Assembly (NCBI GenBank): GCA_027886185.1
Contig: WOAB01000093.1
Span: 4,030,001-4,094,000 of the forward strand
Direction: 5' to 3'
DNA length: 64,000 nt
Source of the DNA: Rheum nobile
Lineage: Eukaryota; Streptophyta; Magnoliopsida; Caryophyllales; Polygonaceae
Shown: positions 1 through 10,995 of the stretch, in pieces
Layout: every line of letters begins with the position of its first letter
Position numbering within the stretch: position 1 is the first letter of the stretch
Position numbers and translations under genes: made by a program
The notes under the pieces: generated by a model
Databases searched by the model: none
What the model saw: only the letters and a program-made list of their open reading frames with translations
Told to the model about the DNA's origin: nothing

Positions 1-960
1 TAGGGTTGCCTCAGTCAATTTGTTTTCTTGTTATATCTTTATTTTTTGGTGTCGTTATGCTGAACTATGTGGAATTGGTGTCTGAATTAAGGGTAGAACC
101 ACAAGAAATATCCTTGGTAGGAGAAATATCCAGTGATTACATTTCAACTGCTGCCATCTCCCCTGATTTTAATGTCTTATTTCTCCTATTGATGCCATCT
201 TATTAACCTGACTGAGTATGATTAAGTGAGTACTTATTTCTTTACTTTTGAATTGTAGATCTTTCCTCTTGCGCACTGGTGTCCTCTCACGTGCACATAT
301 GGTCAGTCTTTCACGTCGTTGCCGCTACTTCTCTCCTCGTTCACACCCGTGCTGCTTCGTTGGTGGTGGACTGCATCTTGCGGTATGCCGGCATCAGTTC
401 TCGCAAGAATCCCTTTTTCCAATTTCTTTCAAAATGTGAGTTTCAGTTCGTTGTCTTCTTCATTATTTAACCTTGAAAGTTGATTATTTGATTACGGCTT
501 CACTGTATGCTTTGGTATATTTCAGGGAAAACCACGATCTGTTTTCTTGGATTTTAATTTGTATGTGTACAAGGGTTTTTCGATTAAGGGTTGCTTTTCT
601 CGGGCGGAGAATTCCCAAATTTGTTATTAATTGATCCCCATCTGCTTCTTAAATCAGTATTTTGTTTAAGAGTTTGTTCTTTGTACTGACCTCTTTTCTA
701 AAGATTTCCAGTTTTCCGAGTTCATTTTGGTGAATTTAAATATAATGGAAGTGATTGATCTTTTCGTCCCTGCTGAGCTTATATTCAGTTTCTTCTCCCA
801 TGACTACATTTAAATTGAAGCTTTTCTTTCTGTCATTTTCCTTACGGTTAATGCTATTAGAATCGCTTTTTATGGTGATGGCAAAAGCAGCTACACTAAG
901 ATCTTTATTGTGCTGATGCTGTTATTGTTAATTATATTTCATCCTAATTGTTGTTCTTTT
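1..960. other. T-rich, intron- or 5'UTR-like stretch, no gene seen
   Basis: No recognisable protein is encoded. The stretch is T-rich with short CT-rich tracts, like plant 5'UTR or intron DNA, and lies just upstream of a degenerate RRM exon. Short open frames near 250-470 overlap in several frames and match no family I know. If the gene fragments to the right sit in a Helitron, this is probably part of the same captured segment, with the 5' end outside the window. That is inference. Confidence 0.4.
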
Positions 961-967
961 TCTTGAT

Positions 968-3109
968 TGGCATCTCCCTTTTGAAGAGTAAAAGAAAGAG
1001 GGTTGAGAGAGCAATGTGAATGGTTTTGAAGTCAGTGTAATAATGGAGAGGTTGTTGAGGCTGTCATTTTGAAGGATCGCACCACTGGTCGTGCTCGAGG
1101 CTTTGGCTTTGTTGTCTTCGCTGACCCCAGTATTGCAGAGAGGGTCGTTAAGGAGAAGCACAACATTGATGGATGGATGGTAATTTGATTGCATATATGT
1201 CTTGATTCTTGATACAACTGTTTTATATGCTTTTCATTTCATATTTTATTTTATGCCACCCTATTCTATGTGCATGAATTTCAGTAGGCAGACGAGGGTC
1301 AGCTTTAGCAGTTTATATCTTGTAACAAGTTCTGAACTAACCATTACACAATTTCCTTGGTGTTTAAGGATACTGTATCTTCATCTGTGCAATGATCTAC
1401 TTGTTACATTATGTGTTGGATCGCTTATTTGTGTGCCATGGTAATACTTTAGGTTGAGGCCAAAAAGGCAGTTCCTAGGGATGACCAGACCATTCTGAGT
1501 AGAAACAGTGGCAGCATTCAAGGTTCACCGGGTCCAGGTCGCAATAGAAAGATATTTGTAGCCTTGTAGGAGGTCTAGCTTCGACAGTCACAGAAAGCGA
1601 CTTTAGGAGTTACTTTGAGCAGTTTGGGGCAATAACAGATAAAGTCATAATGTATGATCACAACACCAAGAGGGCTAGAGGTTTTGGTTTTATTACTTAT
1701 GATTCAGAAGAAGCAGTAGATAGGGTCTTGATCAAAACCTTCCATGAACTTAATGGTAAGATGGTAGAAGTCAAGCGTGCAGTCCCCAAAGAGCTGTCAG
1801 CAGGACCAAGCAGTAGCCCACTTGCTGGTTATAGTTATGGTATGACCAGGGTCAATAATATCCTTAGTGGCTACACACAAGGGTATAGTCCTACCAGTCT
1901 TGCAGGCTACGGGGTGAGAATGGATGGAAGATCTAGCCCAGTTGCAAGCAATCGAGGTGGCTTTCCTCCATTTGGTTCTACTTATGGAATGGGAATGAAT
2001 CTCGAAGTTGGATTGAATCCTAATTATGTAGGAAATACCAATCTTAATAACAATCTCAGTTATGGACGAGGCCTCAACCCCTACTATATTGGAAACTCAA
2101 ATAGGTTTCCCAACCCTGTTGGCTATGATGGTGGTAATGGAGGAAACAGTTCCTTTTTCAGCTCAGCAACGAGGAATTTATGGGGCAATGGTGGTCCTAA
2201 TTATGGGGCAAATTCATCTAACACCAATTTTTAAGGTTCTGGTGGTAATTTTGAAGGGGGAAACTTCAGGAACAACAATATTAACCGGGCAACCTCAACA
2301 GGCCTAGGTGAAGCAAGTACCAGCAGAAATCCTAGGAATATGGGCTATGTTGCTACTGATAGCAATTACAGTTTGGGTGGAGGATCTTATGGAAGAAATA
2401 GTGAAGGTAATGCTGTACCACCATCATCGGCATATACTTTTCAGAATGGTGGCTATGAAGAAGCATTTTCAGACTTCCACTCATTCTACAGGGACTCTCT
2501 ACATGGAATTCGGCAACTCCTCAGAGAGATGAATCATTTGGTTATGCACTTGGGAACACAGCTTCAAATGTTTCTACTAAAGGATCTGCTGGTGTTGTTG
2601 GAGGATATATAGTTAACAAGAGACAACCTAACAGAGGTAAAAAATACACTTGTTATTAGTTGCTCTTCTCAACATAGTGTAAACATTATTTTTTTACCCT
2701 ACACACTTCCAATACTATGCAATTGCATGATACACGAGCTCTATTTATGTGCATCATCTTACTCATGTGTGCAATATGAAACGTTTAGTTAAAAAAAAAA
2801 ATTGGTATAAATGAGTGTTTCCCGACCGTGTCTATCATCTGCTAGCTGGATGCTTGTAATCATTGATCAAATATCTTCTTCCCTGGAAACAAGAATTTTG
2901 GTCAGCATTTGTTATACAATATTGGAACAGCTATACAAATGTCAAGATTTTCTACTGCTTGGTCATTTAATTCAGCAAATCTGGACGTCTTTTTTGCGTT
3001 GTTATTGCTTTCAATGTAAATACATCTCTTTGCAGATATAGTGCATATTGAAGGCAGCACATGAGATTTCTCATAACATATCTTCTGTTGCAGGGATTGC
3101 TACTTAGGA
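968..3109 (+). pseudogene. hnRNP-type two-RRM RNA-binding protein pseudogene, introns retained
   Basis: This is a broken copy of a plant heterogeneous nuclear ribonucleoprotein with two RRMs and a Gly/Asn/Ser-rich tail, a nuclear RNA-binding family. A degenerate RRM1 exon ends near 1182, with RNP1-like RGFGFVVF at about 1095-1118. An intron of about 270 bp follows. The next exon (about 1453 on) has VEAKKAVPRDDQ, then KIFV, then RRM2 with RNP1 RGFGFITY. The tail has repeated SYGMG and GLNPNYVGN-like segments. A small last exon near 3094-3108 ends in RGIAT-stop, typical for the family. Damage: an 8-base insertion after KIFV near 1560 shifts the frame, there is a nonsense TAA at 2232-2234 and another frameshift near 2494, and the start of RRM1 is lost. 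Retained introns argue against a processed retrocopy. The order and orientation fit capture by a Helitron ending at 5501. Confidence 0.82.
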
Positions 3110-4551
3110 AGAAGGCTTGAAGTATGTTGACATTATTATAGGTGAATACGAAAGTAGTTTGTACAACCATTTAGAAATAATACCACAAATCCAACATATA
3201 TTACAGGTAACTATGAAAGATATCGAAAGTCTATTATGTAGTGTTTTTTAATGTTGTTATAGTCAAATCAGTTAGTAGATGCTCCACAAATCCAACATAT
3301 ATTTTGTTGCATATTGACAGGTTCCATGCTGCGCAGCTTTGTTCTCAAGCTTGATCATTTCCTCGCATGCTTGTGTAATACTATCATTTTTAGATCTTAA
3401 GCATCTATAAGATGAATGTCTTTACTATGTATGTGCATATCATGGCCGCTGATCAGATGTGGTCACAACTAGAATGTAATTGTTTCAGCTACATTTTGTT
3501 TAAGTTCCTCCAGAATAACACACTATTGTGGAAAACATAGGGAGTTATTGGACTGACCATGTGGTTGGTGATGTTCTATTGAGACGTTGATAGTTGCAAT
3601 GTAGAAAATGACAGTGGCTTTGGTTGTTTCTCTAGAGTGTCAAAGTATCTTTCTTGCAGATGGCTTCAAAATTTCCACTGTTGTAATTTGCAGTTGTTGA
3701 TTTTTTATTGGTCTAGCAAGTACGTAACTGAAATAAATTGTCTTCAATAGGGGAAAGCTCAGGGATGCATTTCGGGCATAAGCTCATTGGCAAATGTGAT
3801 GTCACCTTGGCTTTTAGCCCTTTGACAGGTGATTCAACTTTGAACTGAGTTCTTTCAATCAGACCTCAACGTTATTTAATGTAAACTAAAAAAGTGCGCC
3901 TTTATGATCTTTCAGCTTTATTCTTGTCTAAAGATCCACTCCATGGTTTAGCTAACACTTGAATACTTGATTCGTTTGAGCTATTTTCAGTCAGTTCTGC
4001 TCTGTTTTATAAAAACAGCTCAAATGCATAAAGCTATCAATTCATTTATGTTATTTGGCTTGAATAAATATGCGTAGCCCAAAAGCAAGTGTTATTCCGC
4101 TGGGTAGTTGATTAGCTCATGTATTTCTATAATGTTTATATCCTTTCATATTGTATGTGTGGATTTCTGAATATCAGATTCCAAATTCGTTTTTCTTCTC
4201 TATCTATAGGAAATTAGTATAGGGGCAAAATACACTCCATATTACATATATGATACATCATATGTCTCCTTCTCATGGTCATTCTTAGGAATGTGTTGCA
4301 CTGAAGTCATTTGGTTAAGATCATAGATTCAAAACTTGATTTCAGAGCAACTTTTAGAACCGCATTTTTTGATGGACCATGAATATCAAGCTGCATGTAG
4401 AAAGCCTGCTGGCTAAGAAGCTGTAAATTTAGACTATTTCTCTTTTGAAGTTTGTGCCCAATTGTGATTTGTCACTGATGTTTGAGTTGTTTGTCACCAT
4501 TCATCTTCTTGAATTAAAATTCTTTGCGCATCACTTTCGGTTCCTGATTAC
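3110..4551. other. Intron- or UTR-like spacer between two gene fragments
   Basis: AT-rich, mostly T-rich on the plus strand, with many stops in all frames. It could hold the hnRNP 3'UTR and the introns of the next captured gene. A single exon-like island (3753-3828) is listed separately. Nothing else is recognisable. Confidence 0.4.
3753..3828 (+). pseudogene. Candidate orphan exon, unidentified
   Basis: The frame reads ESSGMHFGHKLIGKCDVTL followed by AFSPLTG without a stop. It is preceded by an AG acceptor-like sequence (caatag) and followed by a GT donor-like sequence (acag|gtgatt). I do not recognise the protein family. It lies between the hnRNP and YbaB/STIC2 fragments on the same strand, so it may be a third captured gene piece. 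Short open stretches like this also arise by chance. Confidence 0.3.
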
Positions 4552-5334
4552 AGGCAGGAATATTTGGTAACATGCAAAATCTCTATGACATTGTGAAGAA
4601 AGCTCAAATGGTGGTGCAAGTAGAAGCTGTGCGTGTGCAGAAAGAGCTAGCTACATAAGTGCTCTAACCATTTGTTGCATTGCTATGTTAACTTCAGTTG
4701 TGTCGTATTTCATATGCTTTGTTGAGTCTAATTTGCAAAACTTTTGTGATTTTGCCTTGCAGAGCTGCGTTTGATGGCTATTGTGAAGGTGGGTTCATAG
4801 AGGTGTGTTTGTTTTGTTTTTATTTTTTGAATTTTTCGGCCTCAAGATCTGTGGTATTATTTCTAAATGGTTGTAGAATGGTAGTTCTTCTTACATTAAC
4901 TTAATAAATAAATATTTTTAATGCTTGAAGGTATGCACATGCTTGAGCTGCCCACTCAAGAGTATCTGCAACCACGTGTTACTATAGTGCCTGTAATTAC
5001 TCTCTTAGTATTGTTACTACTGTTTTGCAATTTGTATGCAACTCAGGCTTGTTAGCTTGTTCTATTGTGGTTGTCCTAAGACCCTTCCACATGTGTTTCT
5101 TGTGCAAGTTACAACTAACAAAACTGAGTTTCATGTTATCAGTCGTCACTTATGACTAAGTTTCTAATGTTTGGGGTGCTAAGTCTGTCCTCTTTTTTTG
5201 TTCCTCGTGTGTTGTTTGTATACGTCTATGTAAACTTACGAAGCCTCCTAATATCAGGATTTTCTTTTGACATGTAACAGTTTCAGGTAATCAGCAACCT
5301 GTAGACATTGAGATTACTGAAGTTGCAATGAAGC
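4552..5334 (+). pseudogene. YbaB/EbfC-family (STIC2-like) chloroplast nucleoid protein fragment
   Basis: Three exon pieces match the plant YbaB/STIC2 family, small plastid proteins related to bacterial nucleoid-associated YbaB. Exon 1 (about 4553-4655) reads AGIFGNMQNLYDIVKKAQMV then VQVEAVRVQKEL. Exon 2 (about 4762-4803) reads AAFDGYCEGGFIE. Exon 3 (about 5280-5334) reads VSGNQQPVDIEITEVAMKL. An in-frame stop follows QKELAT in exon 1. The transit peptide and the C-terminal half (after the AMELG-type segment) are missing. Exon 3 breaks off at AMKL and runs into a stretch resembling the hnRNP tail. The family match is strong because the central block is highly conserved. The copy is clearly non-functional. 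Confidence 0.85.
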
Positions 5335-5362
5335 TGGTTATGCGCTTGGGAACACAACTCCT
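5335..5362 (+). repeat. Second short copy of the hnRNP tail fused to the YbaB fragment
   Basis: The bases after the YbaB break (ggttatgcgcttgggaacac) match positions 2537-2556 in the hnRNP pseudogene (ggttatgcacttgggaacac) with one difference, in a tract of about 25 bp. Both fragments share GG at the junction, a possible microhomology. This looks like a chimeric breakpoint, but the match is short. Confidence 0.5.
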
Positions 5363-5475
5363 TATACATTTTTATTATTTAGTTTACTTATAAGATCGAT
5401 GTAATTGATCTTATATACTCTTACCACTTTTTACATCTACGATCATAACTTCTAGCAATTTAACCAGAACTCGAT

Positions 5476-5501
5476 ACCCGCGTGCTTTGGGTTCCCCCTA
5501 G
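5476..5501 (+). mobile_element. Helitron-like 3' terminus (CTAG) on plus strand
   Basis: The sequence acccgcgtgctttgggt can form a short stem, and CTAG follows a few bases later at 5498-5501, then T. Plant Helitrons end in a short hairpin followed by CTRR and insert between A and T. The gene fragments upstream share its orientation and keep their introns, as expected for Helitron capture. The stem is short and the 5' end is not in view, so this is a moderate call. Confidence 0.5.
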
Positions 5502-5504
5502 TAT

Positions 5505-6400
5505 ATATAAATGTATAAGACATTTATATGAATATTATGAAAGTGTGATTACTTATACAACCCAAAATTTTGGTTTGGTCGAAAGAGTAAATTTATCTTA
5601 CAAATTAATGTTCAAGTTTATTGGAAAAATGTTCAAACTTATTTAAAATATTGTTTAACTTTATCTTTGTTATAAGTTTGAACTTTTATGCAATGTATTT
5701 GAACATTTTCCTGATATGTTTGAACAAATCAAATTTGTTTTAAAAATAGTTGCAAATTGTTAAGTTTTTTGTGGAATATTGTTCAAACCTTAAAATATAT
5801 TTTCATTAAGTGAAAAAGGGAAAAATGGTTAAAAAAACTTGTTTGGATTGATTCGAAAAAAAGGAAAAAAATTGTCCGAACAAAAATAAAATAAAAATTA
5901 GTGGTTGGCCGATGTTAATGTCAAACCATGTCCTTGAAGGTTGGTTGGGTGTGGAAGAGTGTAAGTGTATTTGAATGGATCTTCCATCCTAGCCTCCCAT
6001 TATTCCGAAATATATGACTCATTGTTTTTTCACGTTTCATCGTAAGGTTTTATTGCACCTTAGCGTGAACCTATTTATATATATATTGGTTTAATAATAT
6101 TTTCTTATCTTAGTTTCTTATGTTATTAAGAAAAAAAATATTGATTGAATTAGAAATTTTTGAAAAATTTAAACTAAAGGTAATTCAATTAGTTGAGAAA
6201 ATAAAATAGAAATAATGAGCCTTATAATAAAACGTCATGATATGAGTATATTAACATACAAAATCAAAACTTCTAATTTATTATATAAAATTTAATATAT
6301 ATATATAAAGATATAAGATATTTATATAAATATTATGAAAGTGTGATTAATCAAAACAACCCAAAATTTTGGCTTGATAAAAGAAGTAAATTTTGTTATT
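5505..6400. repeat. Diverged direct repeat flanking AT-rich DNA
   Basis: About 90 bp at 5505-5600 recurs at about 6300-6395. Both contain aatattatgaaagtgtgatta and then cccaaaattttgg. They lie about 795 bp apart. Between them is AT-rich DNA with no coding potential. This may be an old tandem duplication or an insertion with copied flanks; the element type is not clear. Confidence 0.5.
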
Positions 6401-6565
6401 ATTTATTAACAATTAATAAGATATCGTGTGACAATATTCAACAAAATTGATAAAATCAATCTAAAATAGAAGTTTATAATATAGACAAATCATAAAATCA
6501 TAAAATGACACGGAAGATTTGTAGGACCAGAATCGTTCTGATGGCTCGAAAAGCAATAGATTTAA

Positions 6566-6596
6566 TCTACTATATATCTACTAAAACAAAACCATT
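6566..6596 (+). mobile_element. Helitron 5'-end-like sequence
   Basis: A|TCTACTATATATCTACTAAA is the kind of TC-start 5' terminus seen on plant Helitrons. The same 27 bases occur at 7726. I could not pair it with a convincing CTAG plus hairpin downstream, so the element's extent is unknown. Confidence 0.45.
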
Positions 6597-7480
6597 CTAT
6601 GCCACATGACACTCCCTACTAAGCTTACAACCTCTTTATCTCACATGGCACAATCATATTTGATGTGATATGAGAACGCACAATGCCAAACAACCACGAG
6701 GTATCAATTCGATGTCATTCTTCTCGGATCTTCAAAGAACCTTTCAGTATTCTGGCCCGTTCAGGAGCTATGAGTGTCCAATGGAGGTCCATGAGTACTC
6801 GTTGGACAGCTTACTTCAAGGGCTACGACTTTCATGACAAAGACTTAAGCCAAATCAGAAAGAAACTGAACCTTAACTATCAATCTTCCCAACGGATATT
6901 CTTGAACGCGAAGAGTCATCACCATTGAAGACTTTGCGCCTAATTATGACCAAGACTCTTGAGTTGGTTGTCCTCCTTAATGCTTGTCCATGTGAAGAGA
7001 TTCATTTGAAGCTTCATTACCGTTATAAATATTGAGCTTTCTTAAGTGTTTTAGGGAGACTTTGAGTGGAGAAAACTCTTAAGAGTGATTTGGGAGAGAT
7101 TCCCTTATTTGGTGTGTTATATCCAAACATGTTCGGTGAGTTGTGTTCGGTGAGTGATATCCGAATGACAACTTTTGTTTCTATTTAGGTGCGTTATATC
7201 CTAAGAGACTCGAACCCTCTTTCGAATTACCTTGGTGTGTTGTATCCTTGGTATTTCGATTGCTTATCCCTTATATATTTAGAATAGATTCTATTTATGC
7301 TTACTTTGAATTCTATTACTTTCTTCTTCATTTCTCCAAAGATAAACACAAAACACAAAAACAAAGTTGGTTGTTCGAGTACTCTTTAAGACAGAGCGGA
7401 GTTGGAACTTTCTTCGGCGACGGGACTATCATTCGAGGTTCAAACCTCATCAATATTCATTCTGTCAGTTGGTATTTTTT
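6597..7480 (+). mobile_element. Probable LTR and leader remnant of a copia-like element
   Basis: A moderately GC-rich island (6660-7000) leads to a TATA-like gttataaatattgagc near 7022. A transcribed-leader-like stretch follows, with repeats of the word gtgtgttatatcc, then polyA-rich DNA and, near 7468, TCAGTTGGTATT, which resembles the start of a tRNA-Met-type primer site. No pol gene follows, and no second LTR was found. Open frames here (6683-6928, 7248-7502) match nothing known to me. Low confidence in the exact type and borders. Confidence 0.3.
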
Positions 7481-8172
7481 TTTTCTTCAAAATTCAATAT
7501 AATAATTATATATAAGATCTTTATCTTATTTCCAAAATACAATACGTTATATATTTGTTTCCAATTTTAAGCCTTAGGGAAATCTTTATGATTTGATTGG
7601 ATATGATTTAGTATATCTTGATGTAATATTTTCTTTTATTAATTCACTTAAAAGCTACATCAAATTACAAATTGATAATTGTAATAAAAACTGAAATCAA
7701 ATACTATGAGTTTTCAATAAATTAATCTACTATATATCTACTAAAACAAAACTTATTTATGTCATACTCTTTTCTATTAATAAATAAACTCTCTATATAT
7801 AAACTAAACTATAACCTAACTACATCACATGACACCCCCTCATTAAAACTGCCACATGTAAACCCATATCAAAATTCATGCATTTTTTAAATTAATATTT
7901 TTTAGTACAATATCTAAATCAAAATGATTTTTGTGATTTTGATTATTTTTTCTAGATTTGAAATTCAATCTAATCATAAATATCTCATCTAAATGATATA
8001 TTATATATACTAGGATTTAATGTTGCTTTAATTAAGAGTATTCAAATATCTCAAATAATTTAAGTAGATATTTATTGTTTGTGGAATGTACAACATTATT
8101 TTAAGATTAATTTAAATAATATTAAGAGATAATATAATATCTTATCTTTTAACTAAGTTATCATACCTATAT
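7481..8172. other. AT-rich spacer with a second Helitron 5'-end-like sequence at 7726
   Basis: There is no gene. At 7726 the sequence TCTACTATATATCTACTAAA repeats the 6566 motif exactly. The rest is AT-rich. The last five bases (8168-8172, TATAT) are the target-site duplication of the gypsy element to the right. Confidence 0.5.
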
Positions 8173-9076
8173 TGATGCGAACAACCCCTGGGCGATGTCG
8201 CGATGTAGGATCTTGACTCCTCAAGCTAGGTTGAATCTTCTCCTCCGTAGCCAAAGTGATGGTTTTCCTAGGGTTAAAGAGATAACCCTTTCTAACGCGT
8301 CAAAGAGATGACGAAGAGGTCAAAGAGATGACCTTGAGTACCGAAGAGACGGTGAATGATTTGCTCGAAGCGACGAGCTACGGGATAGGTTGATCCGGAG
8401 ATCGAAGGGTTGACGTTAGGATTCAAGGAAGGAGCGTACTCAACTTCTAAGGAGCGAACTCAACTTGTAAACTAAAATCCAACGTAAAGAATACAAACTA
8501 GGGTTTCAAGTGTTTAAATAGGTCAAATAAAATAACATAAAATAATATTAAAATTGTTCAGCAAACGAAGAGACGACGAAGTGGCTTCGCTGACGCGGCC
8601 GCGACTCGGTCCAGAACTCGGCCGAGTTCTGGGCCGAGTTGTTGTCTGTAAATGCAACTCGAGCAGAAACGGAAATTCGCCGACAACTCGGTCCAGAACT
8701 CGGTCGAGTTCTGGGCCGAGTTCTTCACTGTAGCAGCAACTCGGTTGGGCACGGCAATTTCGTCGACAACTCGGTCCAGAACTCGGTCGAGTTCTGGGCT
8801 GAGTTCTTCACTGTTGCTCCGCTTCCGCGAACTCGTCGTCTTCGTCTTCTTGGTGGGGTCGATTAGGACGGGGCCCCACCTAAGCCTTCATAGGTCACGA
8901 GGAGGACCCATTTAGGACTAGATGAACCCGTATCACTTGCGTAAGCCCGTGAGACTAAGGATTGTGTGGCTCGTTCCATGGCTCTGGCGCGGGCTCTTGT
9001 CGTCGGACCAGCCGAGCGCAACTTCATTGCGTCCTCTTCGTCCTGCGTCGTCATCAAGGGAGTTATGGAGCTATCA
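8173..9076 (-). repeat. 3' LTR of the gypsy element
   Basis: On the minus strand it begins TGATAGCTCC and ends with CA. A TATA-like ctatttaaac lies near 8513-8522 (minus). It also encodes the last ~70 codons of pol. Three palindromic repeats (about 8604-8640, 8689-8724, 8767-8802) sit near the putative R region. Confidence 0.93.
8600..8812. repeat. Three long palindromes in the LTR
   Basis: The unit has the arm ACTCGGTCCAGAACTCG and, after two bases, CGAGTTCTGGGCCGAGT, 17-bp arms with one mismatch. It occurs three times with a spacing of about 80 bp. The same array is present in the other LTR (about 13342-13554). Transcripts would form strong hairpins. Confidence 0.9.
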
Positions 9077-10995
9077 ATCTCCCTTTCTTGGCTGTGAAGC
9101 GTCCTCGCTTCGTCCTCGTCGTCAAAAGCAAGAGGAGTATAAGGAGCAAGGTCAGCGACGTTGAACGTCGGGTGCGCGCCATAGTCATCGGGTAACTCCA
9201 AGCGATAGGCATTGGTCCCAAAGCGTTGTAGTACCTGGAAAGGACCATCACCTCGCGCGTCCAGTTTGTGGCGTCGCTTCAATGGAAAGCGTTCCTTGCG
9301 CAAATGCAGCCACACCAAGTCGCCGGGCTCATAAGCAACCGGGCGGCGATTTTTGTTGCGTTGGGCAGCTACTTGCTCGGATCTCCGCTCCAGCTGCTGT
9401 CTCGTCCGTTCATGGAGGGCCTTGATCTGGTCCGCATGCTCCACGCCCTTCAAGCTTTCCTTTTCCTTCAATGGCCGTGGTATGAGATCCAACGGGGTGA
9501 GCGGATTGAGGCCGTAGACCACCTGGAAGGGAGTCCGCTGCGTCGCCGAATGCATCGACCTGTTATAAGCAAATTCAACAAAAGGCAAGCACTCTTCCCA
9601 CTTGCGGAGGTTAGACTTTAACATAGTACGCAATAGAGCACCCAAAGTCCTATTAGTAACCTCTGTTTGGCCATCAGTCTGGGGGTGATAACTAGTAAAG
9701 AACAACAACTTAGTCCCCAATTTGGCCCATAAAGATTTCCAGAAATAACTCACAAATTTAGCATCACGATCAGACACTATACTCCTAGGAATACCATGCA
9801 GCTTAACAACATGCTCAAAAAATAATGAAGCGATCTCAGAAGCATTGTTAGTAGTCTTGCATGCAATGAAGTGAGCCATCTTAGAAAACCTATCAACTAC
9901 CACAAATATCGAGTCCTTCCCCTTCTTAGACATGGGCAAACCAGTGATAAAATCCATACTAATATCTTCCCATGGAACATCCGGAATAGGCAAAGGGGTA
10001 TACAATCCTTGGGGACTCGATCTACACTTAGCATGCACACAAGTAACACAAGCCTTGCAAAAACGTGTAACATGATGCAACATTTTAGGCCAATAGAAAT
10101 GTTCCTTTAATGCAGCCAAGGTTTTAGGGATACCAAAATGACCTCTACCCTCATGAGCTTCCTGAATGAGCAACCTACGCATAGATGTTTTAGGGATGCA
10201 AAGTTTCACTGCCTTGAAAAGGTAGCCATTATCAATATAGAACCCATTAGACTCTCCAATGTTCATGCATGTTTTAAAAATTTCAGCAAAGTCAACGTCA
10301 TGCATATAGACATCTTTAATCAAAGAGAAGCCTAAGATAGAAGCATCAAGGTGGGTAAGTAATACATACCTGCGAGAAAGGGCGTCAGCAACCACATTCT
10401 CTTTGCCCTTCTTGTATTTGACCACGTAGGGGAAGGTCTCCATGAATTCCACCCAGCGGGCATGGTGGCGGTTGAGGTTGTACTGACTCTTCAAATACTT
10501 CAACGCCTCATGGTCTGAGTGAATGACGAACTCCTTGGGCCATAGGTAGTGTTGCCAAGTCTTCAACACCCGAATAAGAGCATAGAGCTCCTTGTCGTAC
10601 GTGGGGTAGTTGAGTTGGACGCCGGTGAGTTTCTCACTGAAGTATGCAATGGGGCGCCTATCCTGCAGCAAAACTCCTCCAATTCCGTGATGAGAAGCGT
10701 CACACTCCACCTCAAAGGTCTTGGAGAAGTCCGGTAATTTCAGCAAGGGAGCGTTGCACAATCGGTCCTTCAAAGTGATGAAGGCGGTCTCATGTGCGGT
10801 TGTCCACTCAATAGACGCTGCCTTCTTTGTAAGCTCATGAAGCGGGGCTACAATGGTGGAGAAATCACGCACAAAGCGGCGATAGAAGCCAGCCAAGCCC
10901 AAAAAGGACCGGTGTAGTAGGGCGTGGCCATTCTTGTATGGCGCGAACCTTTTCCTGGTCAACCTGCAGCCCATCCTTGCACACCACAAAACCAA
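8863..10995 (-). pseudogene. Gypsy pol, second part: RT end, RNase H, integrase
   Basis: This 710-codon open frame holds the C-terminal part of reverse transcriptase (SFLGLAGFYRRFVRDF near residue 30), RNase H with ECDASHHGIGGVLL near residue 95 and integrase. The integrase shows an HHCC zinc-binding region (GHFGIPKTL, then CKACVTCVHAK; about residues 282-325) and catalytic D, D and E in WEDISMDFITGLP, VSDRDAKFVS and QTDGQTEVTNRTL. The C-terminal segment (PTFNVADLAPYTP, then an acidic, Arg-rich tail) extends inside the 3' LTR. The first ~28 residues are out of frame with the true protein. The preceding RT part is in another frame, joined by a frameshift or small deletion near 10912. This piece by itself looks well preserved. 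Confidence 0.93.
9077..9092 (-). other. Polypurine tract next to 3' LTR
   Basis: On the minus strand the bases directly before the LTR read aagaaagggagat, a purine-rich tract suited to priming plus-strand DNA synthesis. Its place fixes the element's orientation. Confidence 0.75.

Noticed and set aside
968..3109. An expressed intact hnRNP gene
   Set aside because: Frameshifts near 1560 and 2494, a nonsense codon at 2232 and a degenerate RRM1 preclude a full protein.
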